DNA from: Parathielavia appendiculata
Lineage: Eukaryota > Ascomycota > Sordariomycetes > Sordariales > Chaetomiaceae
Reading direction: 5' to 3'
Assembly (NCBI RefSeq): GCF_033297405.1
Contig: NW_026944229.1
Span: 525,503 to 589,502 of the forward strand
DNA: 64,000 nucleotides
The translations under genes were made by a program, and so were the position numbers. Position 1 is the stretch's first letter. Every line of letters starts with the position of its first letter. The notes beneath the pieces are model-generated. The model saw nothing but the letters and a program-made list of their open reading frames with translations. It ran no database searches and was not told the DNA's origin. Shown piece after piece: positions 10,633 to 22,100 of the stretch.

Positions 10633-11826
10633 ATGGTCCATCTGGCTTCAGCCCTCTTGTTGGCCGGCGCGGCGTTTGCCGTGGCCGCGCCCGCGAACGA
10701 GGTCTTTGAGCGCCAGACGTGCTCGACTCAGAACAGCTACCCAACTGTCAACGTAGCCAAGCTCCCAGACCCGTTCACGACAGCGGGGGGCACCAAAGTC
10801 ACGACCAAGGCCGACTTCGAGTGCCGGCGGGCCGAGATCAGCAAGATCATGCAGCAGTACGAGCTCGGCACGTACCCGCCGCCGCCGGACAAGGTCGAGG
10901 CGTCGATGAGTGGAACCGGTATCACGGTCCGGGTGACGGTGGGCAGCAAAACCATCTCATTCACGGCCTCGATCCGCAAGCCGTCGGGCAGCGGCCCCTT
11001 CCCGGCCATCATCGGCATCGGCGGCGCCTCGATCCCCATCCCGAGCAACGTGGCCACCATCACCTTCAACAACGACGAGTTCGGCGCGCAGTCGGGCGGC
11101 GGGTCGCGCGGTCGTGGCAAGTTTTACGACCTCTTTGGCAGCGGCCACTCGGCCGGCTCGCTCACGGCGTGGGCGTGGGGCGTAGACCGGCTGATTGACG
11201 GGCTGGAGCTTGTCGGGGCGGCGTCGTCGGGCATCGACACCAAGCGGCTCGGCGTGACGGGCTGCTCGCGCAACGGCAAGGGCGCTTTCGTCACGGGTGC
11301 CTTCGTCAACCGCATCGCGCTCACGATCCCGCAGGAGTCCGGGGCCGGCGGTGCCGCGTGCTGGCGCATCAGCGACCAGCAGAAGTCGCAAGGCGCCAAC
11401 ATCCAGACGGCGCAGCAGATCGTCGGCGAGAACCCGTGGTTCTCCAAGAACTTTGACCCGTACGTGCGGTCCATTACGACGATCCCGCAGGACCACCACT
11501 TCCTGGCGGCCATGATCGTGCCGCGCGGGCTGGCCGTGTTCGAGAACAACATCGACTGGCTTGGCCCTGTGTCGACGACGGGTTGCATGAAGGCCGGCCG
11601 CGCCATCTACAAGAGCTACGGCGTGCCCAACAACATGGGCTTTTCGCTCATCGGCGGCCACAACCACTGCCAGTTCCCGAGCGGCCAGAACTCGGAGCTC
11701 ACCAGCTACATCAACTACTTCCTGCTCAACGGCAGCACTCCTCCCGGCGCAGTCGAGCGCAGCACTGCGAATGTCGATCTGAACAGCTGGGCTCCGTGGG
11801 CCGCCAGCGCCCCGACGCTCTCGTAA
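10633..11826 (+). CDS. 4-O-methyl-glucuronoyl methylesterase, CE15
   Basis: Single exon, 397 aa. The start at 10633 begins a typical signal peptide (MVHLASALLLAGAAFAVAA); the in-frame codon further upstream would add non-signal residues. After a short pro-like segment ending in E-R-Q, the mature domain carries the CE15 hallmarks: nucleophile Ser212 in G-C-S-R-N-G-K-G, acid Glu235 in I-P-Q-E-S-G-A-G-G, and His345 in G-G-H-N-H-C-Q-F-P. The protein closely resembles Thermothelomyces StGE2, whose triad I recall as one position higher. The secreted enzyme hydrolyses the ester between lignin alcohols and 4-O-methyl-glucuronic acid on xylan. There is no CBM1. A TATA box lies about 100 bp upstream. 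The same sugar is the substrate of the GH115 enzyme at 35679. Confidence 0.98.
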   Translation: MVHLASALLLAGAAFAVAAPANEVFERQTCSTQNSYPTVNVAKLPDPFTTAGGTKVTTKADFECRRAEISKIMQQYELGTYPPPPDKVEASMSGTGITVRVTVGSKTISFTASIRKPSGSGPFPAIIGIGGASIPIPSNVATITFNNDEFGAQSGGGSRGRGKFYDLFGSGHSAGSLTAWAWGVDRLIDGLELVGAASSGIDTKRLGVTGCSRNGKGAFVTGAFVNRIALTIPQESGAGGAACWRISDQQKSQGANIQTAQQIVGENPWFSKNFDPYVRSITTIPQDHHFLAAMIVPRGLAVFENNIDWLGPVSTTGCMKAGRAIYKSYGVPNNMGFSLIGGHNHCQFPSGQNSELTSYINYFLLNGSTPPGAVERSTANVDLNSWAPWAASAPTLS

Positions 11827-13183
11827 AAGGTGGGTTAAGAAAGGGAACGAAGGGTCGGTGGTGAGCTACCGGGATGTCGCTTGTCTTCGTTCTGTCGGCG
11901 GGCAATTCATTTGATCATTAGCGAGATACTGTTGATGGAGGTTGGCGCGAAAATGTATGCTGTAAATATGGCGAGATAAACGAGATGTCTCTTCTCGGTG
12001 CTGAAATTGCTTGCTGATTGAGCGGTGACCGTCCTCCATACCTCGATACCATTTTGGATATGCCCCATGGTCTTGTCAACTTCAACTCGATGGCGGTCGA
12101 CCATCTGGCCATGTTGGCCAGAACCGCTTGTCGAATTTGGCGTTGGAGGGAGAACTGCACAATTCATCAGAACTCGGCCCGAGCGGTGGGAGCGCTTCTG
12201 GTTCGTTCGAAAAGTCCTCATTCTGCCGTATGCGGACCTGAAAATACAGTCTTGGTTGAAGTTCCTGGTGTCCTGCCGTGTCTGGCAGCCGAGGTGCGGT
12301 AGGTCCGACTTTCAACGGTGGGGACGGGTGGGCTCACTGGGCTGGCGCTCGCAGCTACATGTACACGTACTATTGGTTGGGCGCAATATGTGGGACCGGT
12401 AATTGTCGGGTTTAACGTCGAAGCATCGGCTTGGAGGCGCTTGATGTGACGACATGCCTCGCTTTCACAACACCCACTTTCAACCACTGATCCTGCGCCA
12501 ATCAACATCTCAGCGATGCGATTGAAGCCTTGTATCCGCCTCCGCACGGGAGCGCGCCATACAATCCGCTTCCCTCCCGCTGGTCCCTTGTCGTCCCCAC
12601 CTGCAAGAGAAACGAGGAATTGACTTCCCTCCGGGCAGATGGGACTCGAAAATGAGTTGCCGCCCCCTTCCGATCCCTCTTCTCACTGGCGGGGGGGACC
12701 ACGATATCTATCGTCGAGTCCCGAACCGTGATGCTTGCGGAATTTGCCTTGGGCTCTCCTGCGGGGCCGTCCAACACACCCAGCAGCACAGCTTTCAAGA
12801 TGAAGAAGGCCAATGTTGCCTTATGTCCACACCAGCTGTCAACCGGAAACCCTTTTTCTCCCCCTTTCTTCTTTTTTTTTTCCCGCCGTTGCTGAGTTGC
12901 TGCGCTCCACACCAAGATGCACATCTTTTCACGGATATAACAATCCCGACGAAATCCCCATGAAGAGACCCAGTTGTCCCTCCCATCCTAAAAGCTCTGG
13001 CATCCTCGCTGTCAGCCGTGCGCCTTCTCTCAAACCCACCCTTTGATGTGTTTGAGCTTGACAGGAAGCTGCTCTGGCCAACTCTTTCATGTTTGGCAGT
13101 CATACTTAAGCTGGCTTTCCAGTCAACACCTGTATACTTAATAGTATCAATGAAGACACCCCCATCGCGCTGTGTCGTCGATC
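11827..13183. other. Intergenic: CE15 3' side and MFS transporter upstream region
   Basis: No gene supported. A C/T-rich tract at about 12851-12894, with a run of T, is the likely core promoter region of the MFS gene. A short upstream frame from the ATG at 13150 is listed separately. Confidence 0.5.
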
Positions 13184-13254
13184 ATGCCCTGGACACGACG
13201 CACTCACCCTCTACCCGCGGTTCCGGCACGAGTTTCGTCCTTACTCTCTTCTGA
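13150..13254 (+). promoter_or_regulatory. Upstream ORF overlapping the MFS transporter start
   Basis: An ATG at 13150 opens a 34-codon frame ending at 13254. It overlaps the main start (13184) in another frame. If the transcript begins upstream of 13150, scanning ribosomes would meet this ATG first, which would lower transporter synthesis. The transcript start is unknown. Confidence 0.3.
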
Positions 13255-15154
13255 CGCCAGCGCCCCAGCACCAACCTACACCGGTCCAGACCCCACTACC
13301 GAGATAACTCACCTCTACCTCACCTTCACCACCCCCCTCCCAAAGGCCAACACCACCCTCCGGCACCCCTCCAAACAACAGCAACCACCCAGTCAGCCCT
13401 CCCGACCACCAGACTTGACGCCCTATACCAACCCGCAAACATGGCCTTCCTCCCGGAAATATTTCCTCTTCACCCTCTCCTGCTTCGTCACCTTCCTGAC
13501 GGCCTACACCGCCGGCTCCTACTCCCCGCCACAACACCTCATCCAGGCTTCCCTGTCCGACCACCCGTCCGACGAAGCCGTCCTGGCAGGGATAACAACC
13601 TTCTGTCTGGGCTTCGCCTTCGCGCCCATGGTTCTCGCCCCGCTGTCCGAGATGAACGGCCGCTACCCCGTGTTTGCCGTCGCCGGGGTCGTGTATGTCG
13701 TCTTTCAGGGTGTGTGCGGGGTTGTGGACAACCTGGCGGGGATGCTGGTTGCGAGGTTTCTGGTTGGGGTCGGCGCGTCGGTGTTCAGCACCATGGTCGG
13801 CGGGGTCATTGCCGATATGTGGGATGCGGAAGGACGGAATACCCCCATGGCGGTTTTCAGCGGGAGTGTGTTGGTTGGGACGGGCGTCGGGCCGCTTGTC
13901 GGGGCGGTCATGGCGCAGAGGTGGGGGGATGAAGGGGAGAGGTGGAAGTGGGTGTTTTGGCACCAAGTCATTATGGGCGGTGTGACGATTCTGTTGTTGG
14001 TGGTGTTTTTTAGGGAGAGCCGCGGGTCAGTGCTCTTGTCGAGGAAGGCAAGGACGTTGAATATGTGGTATGAGAAGCTGGAGGGTGAGGGGTATTTTGG
14101 AGTGTGGGATACCGGGCGATGCGAAGGCGAGGAGGCTAGTCTTCACGCCGTGTCGGTCACGGATGGTTCGGACGACGAGAAGCGATTGAGGTCGGGGCAA
14201 CGCCACACCGTCGCCGGACTCAGACGCATTCGATGGCTGGTAAAGGAAGATGAGGAGTGGGCCGCTTTGGGGAAGATGATCGCCATCTCGGTCTCACGGC
14301 CGTTTTACCTGCTCTTCACGGAGCCTGTCGTCTTCCTTTTCTCGCTATGGGTGGCGTTCGCATGGGGCATCCTCTACCTTACCTTTGGCTCCATTCCACT
14401 GGTCTTCCAGCGCGTGTATGGCTGGTCTCTCGAACAAGCTGGCTACGTTTTCGTGTCACTCATCATCGGCGCCCTCCTCGCAACTGCCATTGGAATCTGG
14501 CAGGAGCAAATCCTTCACCATCCTCAATGGGCAGATGCTCCCCGCGAGGCTGCTAGCAGCATCATCGGTGGCGACTGTTCCGACGACTCAAGCGGCAAAG
14601 GCCCTATTGCGGCTTCCGCTTCCACCTCCTCCCGATCCGACCGATATTGGGGTTTCCTTCGCCTGTATTTTCCTGCCTCAGCCCCTGAATCCAGGCTATA
14701 CTTCACCTGTATCATCAGCACCCTCCTTCCTATCGGCCTGTTCATCTTTGGCTTCGCCTTTCGGCCCAACACGCACTGGATTGGCCCAGCTATTGGCCTT
14801 GTGCTAGCCACGATGGGCATTCTATCCATTTACCTGGCCGTGTTCAACTACTTTGCCGACACGTACCACAACTATGCGTCCTCGGCATTGGCGGCGCAGT
14901 CCTTCTGCAGGAATGTCTTGGGCGGGGCGTTCCCTCTTGTGACTGGGCCGTTGTTCCGGAACCTCGGAGAGGCTAGAGCAGGCGGCCTGCTGGGTGGTAT
15001 TGCTGCCGCCCTGACGGTAGTGCCGTGGGTGCTGGTCTTGTTCGGGGCCAGGGTCAGGGCGGGGAGTCCGTTTGCCAATGTAAGTCCAGCCCCAATACTT
15101 ACCTGGCAAGCCGTATCACAGACGACGCACTGACAAAAGCCGTAGCAACTTTGA
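13184..15154 (+). CDS. MFS transporter, DHA1 drug/polyamine-type
   Basis: Two exons: 13184-15079 and 15146-15154, giving 634 aa. A Pro/Thr-rich cytosolic N-terminus of about 90 residues precedes about 12 membrane segments starting at Y-F-L-F-T-L-S-C-F. The MFS signature P-L-S-E-M-N-G-R lies after TM2, and the post-TM6 loop motif L-N-M-W-Y-E-K-L-E-G is shared with fungal polyamine/multidrug antiporters of the DHA1 group. The central loop (about residues 270-360) and a second Ser-rich loop near 450-475 are long. The last exon codes only Gln-Leu-stop; the 66-nt intron before it has GTAAGT and ends CCGTAG. If retained, it adds 17 other residues. The substrate cannot be predicted. The gene is tail-to-tail with the DUF1769 gene, 184 bp apart. 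Confidence 0.9.
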
Positions 15155-15338
15155 AGAGCGTAGCTCAGGGGAAAGGGCAGGTTCCTGGGACCTTCTTGGA
15201 GTGCTACAATGCATATAGCGTCGATTCAGAATTACTGGTCTATCATCAGCTTAAGGCATATATATATATGTGGACCGGTTCAGAGAGTGGTATATTGCGG
15301 CCATCACAGGCCATTCAGTCAGAAGCCTAATACTGATG

Positions 15339-16668
15339 TCAATCTATGTCGTCGTCCGTCGTTCCGTTCTCTCCATTCAAATCCACTGTTGACAACTTCC
15401 TCCTCGCCTCACTCAGCACTTCGTCCTCGCGGAAATCTTCCTCATCAGGTTCTAGTTCTAGTTCCGGCTCGCGCCCCGGCAGCGCTTCGCCCGTCAAGCC
15501 TTTTCCCCCGGACGCCTGAGCTGCCGCCGCCAACGCGGCAGGCTTCAGCGTGCCATCCTCATTCACATCTTCCGTGAGGTGCAGCGTGAAGAGCACGACA
15601 AGATACACCTGCCCAGTGGAGCGGTTCCGAAGAACGTATCTGAGCCTGTGTAAGCGTTTGCGTTCCCTGGAAGATGTGAGAGCTGTCCTTGACTGTATGC
15701 CTACTAGGCCGGGGAAATGGAAGAGAGTGCTCAACCCAGAGAGGGAGAAGGGAAAAAGGAACATACCTCAACCCTTGTCCATCCCAGTACCTCATAATAG
15801 GCAGATTAAACCCAGGCAACCTCAACGCAAACTCGTTGAAGTCAATGTACGGATTGAAGAAATCCACGCCATACGTCCTTCCATACTTCCACGTCCACAT
15901 CTCTTTATTCCCCGTCTTCAACGCCCACTTCATCCTCTGCTTGGCATCATCGGGCGCGCCCACCTTTCTCCGCCAATCCATGCCCGCCTCATCACCTCCC
16001 TCCTCAAACCATAGCCCGCCCTTTTCCTCGTCTTGCTCCCCCTCACCAACATGGACTGCGTTGAAGGAGCTGAGAGCGGGGCCGTAAAGGTAGGGCGTGT
16101 CGGCATACGGATCGCCCTCTAACCCGGGGTCAATCCACCATTTGACAATGTTCATGGCCGTGCCGAAGCCGGGCGGCAACCGCTCCCGGATGGGGTGGTC
16201 AAAGTCGTTGCCGAACTGAAGGTCTGTTGCAAGAACGCCGCCGTCAGCCGAGGCATCGTCTCCTTCACCTGATTGCTGCTGCTGCTCGTCCAAATTCCCA
16301 TAACTCTGCTTCTTTCCCTCATCCCCATGCTGCTTCCCCTGCCCAGCATCCACCACCTCCCCGTCCTTGCCACCAACCACCTCCCCAATCTGAGCAGATC
16401 CAGCAGCCTGGGGCCTCTTCAACCGGAACCGAAAAGCGATAGAGTACTGATCCCTGTTGTACTTGTGCGGCTCCCGCTCAAAGTAAGGCGAAGACGCCGG
16501 CGAATTGCGCGGCAGACCGCGGTAGTTGTCGATCCGGACGTTGAGGTCCGCCTCGATCAGGTCGCTGGAGATGTGGACTGGCGCGGGCGAGTTGACGGGC
16601 ACTTCGACGTGGGAGGCCAGGTCGTAGCCTGGTCCGGCTGTCACACGGATGATGTACTTGTCTGCCAT
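15339..16668 (-). CDS. DUF1769 (UPF0590) family protein of unknown function
   Basis: Two exons on the minus strand: 16668-15767 and 15645-15339, giving 402 aa. The 121-nt intron has donor GTATGT and acceptor CACAG; splicing joins G-Q-G-L-R to L-R-Y-V-L-R-N-R. The family core is clear: Q-F-G-N-D-F-D-H-P-I-R, L-P-P-G-F-G-T-A, K-W-W-I-D-P-G-L-E-G-D, then P-Y-L-Y-G-P-A-L-S-S-F-N. A Gln/Asp/Gly-rich insertion (residues about 95-145) separates the N-terminal beta-rich part from the core, and the C-terminus is acidic. No signal peptide or membrane segment is seen, so it is probably cytosolic or nuclear. Yeasts and moulds carry related proteins, but no biochemical role is known to me. Confidence 0.87.
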
Positions 16669-17183
16669 CCTTTGTTGGTGATGACGTGAGAGAGACGCTG
16701 AATTGGTATAGGTTTATGATGGTGCGACTGAGGTGATGTGTGTAAGACAGAACGGTTCTGCGTTTGGGCTGTGAGGCCGAATTGGGATGTGAGCTGCGGC
16801 TCCTGACATGGAATTTGGACTACTTGAGGAACTTATCAGCAAGCAAGCAGCTTTTGACGCCTGGGTTAATGAGATGCTTGTGGTCAGACGATCTTGTAGG
16901 CAATGACGTCGGTTCCTGCACCCGGAAATTTCCACCGCCAAGACATTAAGGGACCCGCAAGCGGCTGTCGCTTTTACCATCAGGTACTACAGGGATGTAC
17001 TGTAACTGTATTTCGAGCACCGATGGTGTCAGGAATAGAGCCTAAGGCCTGGATGAGCCGGACCAGTCTATTATCAATCCCTCTGCGCTCCCCACAGTTA
17101 CAACAACTATCATACACCGCTGCTCTCATCTACACCCGTCCATTCTACGACTCCGGCTCAAGGGCGTCGATGAGGGATTTCCA
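16669..17183. other. Intergenic: DUF1769 upstream region and RPN2 3' side
   Basis: 515 bp between two minus-strand genes. No gene, TATA box or notable repeat seen. Confidence 0.5.
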
Positions 17184-20100
17184 CTACTCTTCCTCCTCGG
17201 CGTCGGTAAAGTACTCGAAATCGGCCGGCGCCGGGGCCTCCTCATCGCCCTCATTATCCTCGTCCACCGCCGTGAGCACGCCGGCAGCGGCCGCAGCTCC
17301 GCTACCACCGCCAGCAGCAGCTTCCATACCGGCCGGGGCCGCCCGTCCCTCTGCTCCGCCCGCAGTAAGCCGAAGCAATTCGTTCAGTTCCCGGATGCTG
17401 CTGCCGCCGGACATCGCCCGCGACGACCAGTTCGAGAGCAGCGACTGCGCGGCGTTACGAGGCGTCGCGCCGGCGGCACCCGTAGCGGCACCGGCTACAG
17501 GAGCACGCTCGGTCGTTGCCTTCTTGAGCTTCTCTTCAATCAGGTCCTTGGGCTCATCGATCTGCGTGTCGTGAAGAAGAATCGGTCCGCCAGTGGGCTA
17601 TGACGTCGTCAGCAGAGTACAGTAAGACGACCAGAAATGTGGTGAGATCTACCTTTTTGACCGGCTTGTAGCGCCCAGCCGGGAAGCTGATGTACTTGAG
17701 CTGGCCGGGGAGGACACGCGACATGTTCTCGATCTCGTAGCCAACCTTCTCCTTCTCGGCTTTCTTCTTGGCATCTGGACCAGCCGAGCCTTCCTTCTCG
17801 GAACCCGCATCGCCTTCTTTCTCCTTCGGCTCCTCAGCCTTGGGCTTCTTCTCCTCGTCCACTTCCATCTTGTCAACCGCTGGTGCGGGCGTCTTGGTAA
17901 CCGTAGGAGTGTCAATGTCCATGCTCTCGCGACGCTGAGCCCGCTCCTTCTTTTGCGCCCGACGTTTGGCCTGGGCCGTGGTGGAAAGAATGGCGGTGGT
18001 CACCATGGCAGGTCCTTCCTCAACCTTGACTTCTTGCTCGGGGGGGTAGTCAAACAGGCTGGGACGAGTAGCGCAGTGGACCTTGATGCTGGGCATCTCG
18101 AGGTCGTGGTCGAGGCCAATGATCGACGTAGGCACAAAGCTGAGCGACAGGAAGTGAGTAAAGGGGAACCAGTACCAGTACTGAGTGAACACGGCCATGC
18201 CGACAATGCCCGCCATGTTAAGATTGCCTGTCTGGGTCTGGAGGCCAATCGTGCAGTTCCGGCCGCCAGCGTCGAGGATACCGAGCGCAAGTGCAGCGCC
18301 GAACTTAGTCATGGCGTCCTCATGGCGGTCTCCAACCACCTTCTTCAAAGTTTTCCGGATGGCGGTGACCTTGGGGTTCATGGCCTCGTTCTGCTGTACC
18401 ATGATCATGGAGAGGGCGATGAGCGCACCCTGGCGGACAAAGTCGGTAGGGTCCTTCATCATGGGCTCGAGCAAATCAATGGCCTCATCCAGCCCCGTGC
18501 CAGCACATGCGATACCCAGGGCCATGGCAGAGCCGTACCGTACATGGGGGTTGTACGACTCAGCGAGCAGCTCGACCATGCGAGGGACGCTGCCCGGCTT
18601 CCGGAAGAGAATGAAGCCCAGACTCATCACGGCAATGCGGCGGACGTCGTCGTTGACGTCGCTCACGGCAGTGTGGAGAAGCTTCCGGACGGCCTTGTTG
18701 CTTCCGGTGCCACAGTAGGCAAGGGCGACGGTGAGAATACCACCGTAGCGCAATGTTGGGTCAGGGTCGTTCAAGAGACCTTCGATCATGCTGTCGGCGC
18801 CCTCCTGTCGCCCATACATGATAAGCGCCATGCCGAGAGCACAGCCGCGGACGATTTTCTCGTGGCTCGTTTCATGGGCGTAGGTGAACAGCGTCTCGAG
18901 GGCCTTGGCGTTTCCTGTTCCAAGCATGATCAAGCCCACAGCCAAGCCAACAGCCTCGCCATTGAGCGCCGAATCAGCGAAGAGCACCTTGGTGAGCTCA
19001 TCATATATCTGCTCGTCGCCGCACGCCATTCCAGCAATGCCGAGGCCCAGCGCGCCGCCATGTTGAATGATTTCCTCGTCGGCCGCCTTGAACATGGTTT
19101 CAAGGTAATCCAGGGCATCGGCGCCGTGGTTTGCATGGATCAGGCCATAAGCATAGAGGGCTCCACCTTGGCTGAAGATGGAACCGCTGGACACGCCACC
19201 TTGCTTTGGGAGGTAAGGCTCAAGAAGCTTGCGAGATTGACTGATATTGCCGCGGTGGATGACACCGAGCGCGGCGGTCGCTGTGAACTTGGACCAGTTG
19301 ACAGCCTTGCCCAGCCACTCCAGGTTATCCCGGAAGAACTTGTCGTGAGTGGTGCCCGCGTTCATGAACGCGTTGCAAAAGGTGACGGCGGTGTGGAAGA
19401 TGGAATTGCGCGCCTCCAAGCTGTCCCGGACCTTGTTGAGAATGCTTAGATCTGTGTGGTTGTTGCGGTAGAGGAACTCGAGGTTCAGCCTGATAGTCGT
19501 GCTGCCGTTGAGAATTGACCGGATGTTTCTGTAAACCTTGGCCACATCCTCTGGCAGCTCTTCCTCGGAGCTTTGGTTTCCAAGAAGAGGCTCAGACTCG
19601 GCAGCGTCGTCGCCCGCTTGCTGTGCTTCAGGCGTCTTTGGCGGCTCACCGGACGGGAGAGACTTGATGACCTTTGCCAAGAACTCCTGGGTGCCGTTGT
19701 CGTAGAGGTCGAATGCGATTTGATACGCAACAGCGATCGCAGACTTGTCACCCTTGGTGATGAGCTGCTTAAGCAGCGCGGAGGCCTCCTCGTCCGAGTC
19801 AAGGTAGACGACGCATTTCGCGATGGCAAAGTAGTCCGGGTTCGGAATTTCGTTGAGGAGATCGAGAATTAAGCGCAGAATCTCGGTCCGCAAGCCACGT
19901 TCCTGGACGATATCCATGCAAATGCTTAGGGCGTAGTCCATCAACTCCTCCGCCGGGCTTTGGGCACCTTCTTGCGCCTTCGTCTCACTGGCCCTCTTGA
20001 TAACTCTGCGGAGCACGTCAAGGTTTTTGGCTTCCACAGCAATACCGACAACCTGCCGATATTTGCCTTCCCTCAGGCAGCTTTCAAATAGACGCTCAAT

Positions 20101-20765
20101 CGCACTCTCCAAGGCAGTCCAAGTCGTGTTGTCGGTGATCTGAGCCACCGAGGCGGACCTCCCCTCCTTCGTGGGCTGGAATGTGGGGTCCAGGATGGTG
20201 TTGTCGACCGAGGCGCGGGAAAGCAGAGACTTGGAAGGCAGCGTCGACTGGGAAAAAGGAGTGGTTGGCGAGATCAAGGCCGAGCCGTCGAACGAGCCGC
20301 TACCGAATGTGGTCGCGAGAGACGGCAGCGCAATGTCGTTCTTGGACAGCTTCGATGGAGTGTGGCGAGCCGACGAGACGGCGATGTACTGGTCGATGCA
20401 CTTGGAGATGATCGTCTCCTCGAATTCGCCCGGCGCATCGAGCTTGAAAAGAGGGCCCGCGGCGAGCGCAAAGGTCATGCTCTCATTATATGCCTGCAGG
20501 TGGAAGTAGACCTTGGCGAGAACGAGGGCGGCAAGCTGGCGCTCGGGAAAGCTCTCGTCTTCGTACAGCGCCTCACTGTCCAGAGAGTCAGCGGGCATCA
20601 CACAGGGAGGCATCCGGGCGCATACATCTGACTCAATGCGCCGGCCACCTCAGTCCAGACGGTGTCGAGATCATCGTTCAGGGTCCTAAGGGCGAACACT
20701 TTAAGTTCCGGCTCCTCGTCCGCCAGGAAGCCCAGGACTCCGGTTGCCGAAACAAGGGCTGGCAT
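17184..20765 (-). CDS. RPN2: 26S proteasome regulatory particle non-ATPase subunit RPN2
   Basis: Three exons on the minus strand: 20765-20626, 20575-17653, 17597-17184, giving 1158 aa. Exon 1 supplies the conserved start (M-P-A-L-V-S-A-T-G-V-L-G-F-L) and joins exon 2 to give S-Q-I-E-A-L-Y-E-D-E-S-F. The middle holds the proteasome/cyclosome repeats (G-x-x-x-A-L-G-L-G-x-A-x-x-G periodicity, roughly residues 430-780), which form the toroid of the 19S base. A Lys/Glu-rich low-complexity block follows (residues about 880-960), then the C-terminal Y-K-P-V-K-K joined to T-G-G-P-I-L-L-H-D by the last intron. The tail is Ala/Gly-rich and ends in four Glu. RPN2 scaffolds the 19S lid and helps anchor the ubiquitin receptor Rpn13. 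It is longer than yeast RPN2 (about 945 aa). It is divergent from CET1. Confidence 0.97.
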
Positions 20766-22100
20766 CGTGAGGGCGATGAGTTTTCGATGCGGTTAGGATT
20801 TCGAATCGAGTTCTTCGGGTGGTTTTAGAGTCCACTATGTAATGGGCTATCCTGAATACAACCGCACCCCGAGATGAATGGGTTCGTTATGTCGGCACGG
20901 CGCGTTGGGCTGATCAAGACGGCGTTGAAGGTTGTTGGTCGGGAAGGCAAATGGAACTGTTGGATTTGGAAGCTTTCGGGCGAACCTCAGCTGGTCCAGC
21001 CACGTCAGGAAGCTCCTGCCTTGCAACCTGGGGCGATAGTCCCTCCAATCGGACGCAACACGGCTCTGCGATTCTCCAGGGCCCCGGCTTGGCTTTTGTG
21101 GACCTCGCGTCACGCTGCAACTTGAACAAAGGGAGCAAGAAAAGAAGGTAGAGCAAAGATTGAATTTCAAGAAACTCACTCCGTACCTGTCCATTCGACA
21201 TCGCTATCTTTATCCTCATCTCTGTCGCGAATACCTTCGGACGTCTTTTAATTATTCGATCATGTTTTTGGTAGCTAGTCCAAGCCTGTCCCAAAAAGGC
21301 TAGCGCGCAGCCTGAATAACCTGACGCCATCTGGCAGCCTGGCTCGTCCTGTCTCTCCCGCCTGGATGTGAGCTCTTGAGCCTCTTGTACTCTTAACACG
21401 CGACACCTAATGGCGCTGTTTGCTGGATGCTCCACACTCTCGTTGAGCAGTCCGACATGCCGGATAGATGTGTCTTACGTTCATCAATTGTTTTCGCCTG
21501 ACCCGAAGAACTGCAGTTTCAAGCTGCAGGGCTTTTGCAAACGGAATGGTTTGCGCATTGTTAGGGAGTGAAATGGAGCAGTTGGCACAGCACATGCAAG
21601 GCTCAGGGAGTTGACGGGAATCCACACTGGCGCACCTGGCGCACACATCAGCCTTTTTAGAGCCCTGTATCTTCATTTCCATGCGCCGTGTTATTTATCA
21701 TATCGCCGTGTTTGTATTGACTTGTCGAGCATTTATTTTGTCTTGCCGTACGGATACAGAGTCCTTTTTTTCTTTCTTGTTCCTGATATGGTATCAAAGA
21801 GCGGGGACACAACTCGCTCTCCCTTCTTTCTTTCCGACCGAGAGCTCGACTCGACAATGTGACAACGTTTGTCGCAACCATCGAAACGAACACCTCGACA
21901 GGAAAACCTCCCCTCGCGCGTCGCGGCAAGCCAACCGCCCATTTGCAGTAGCTCATCGAGGAGCTTGCGGCTTTCGTTAATGACTTGCAAGAGGAGGATC
22001 GCGGGTCGATTGGAAAAGTCCAATCCGTGGTCGCGTGAAAGACAAGACCTAGCAGGGAGAAGAGAAGGAAGAATTGGATCACGACAGACGCAGTTTCAAG
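20766..22100. other. Intergenic: divergent RPN2/CET1 upstream region
   Basis: 1.3 kb between divergently transcribed RPN2 and CET1. I see no proteasome-control element of the yeast PACE type (GGTGGCAAA). Short frames on both strands lack any family signature. The last 300 bp are probably the CET1 leader. Confidence 0.5.

Noticed and set aside
10957..11667. 236-codon minus-strand open frame
   Set aside because: Antisense shadow of CE15; Arg/Ala-rich translation without motifs.
13172..13184. Upstream in-frame GTG as start of the MFS transporter
   Set aside because: Nuclear fungal genes start at ATG; the first in-frame ATG is 13184.
17953..19449. 498-codon plus-strand open frame
   Set aside because: It lies antisense to the conserved RPN2 repeat region. 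Long antisense frames are expected from GC-rich third positions, and its composition is not protein-like.
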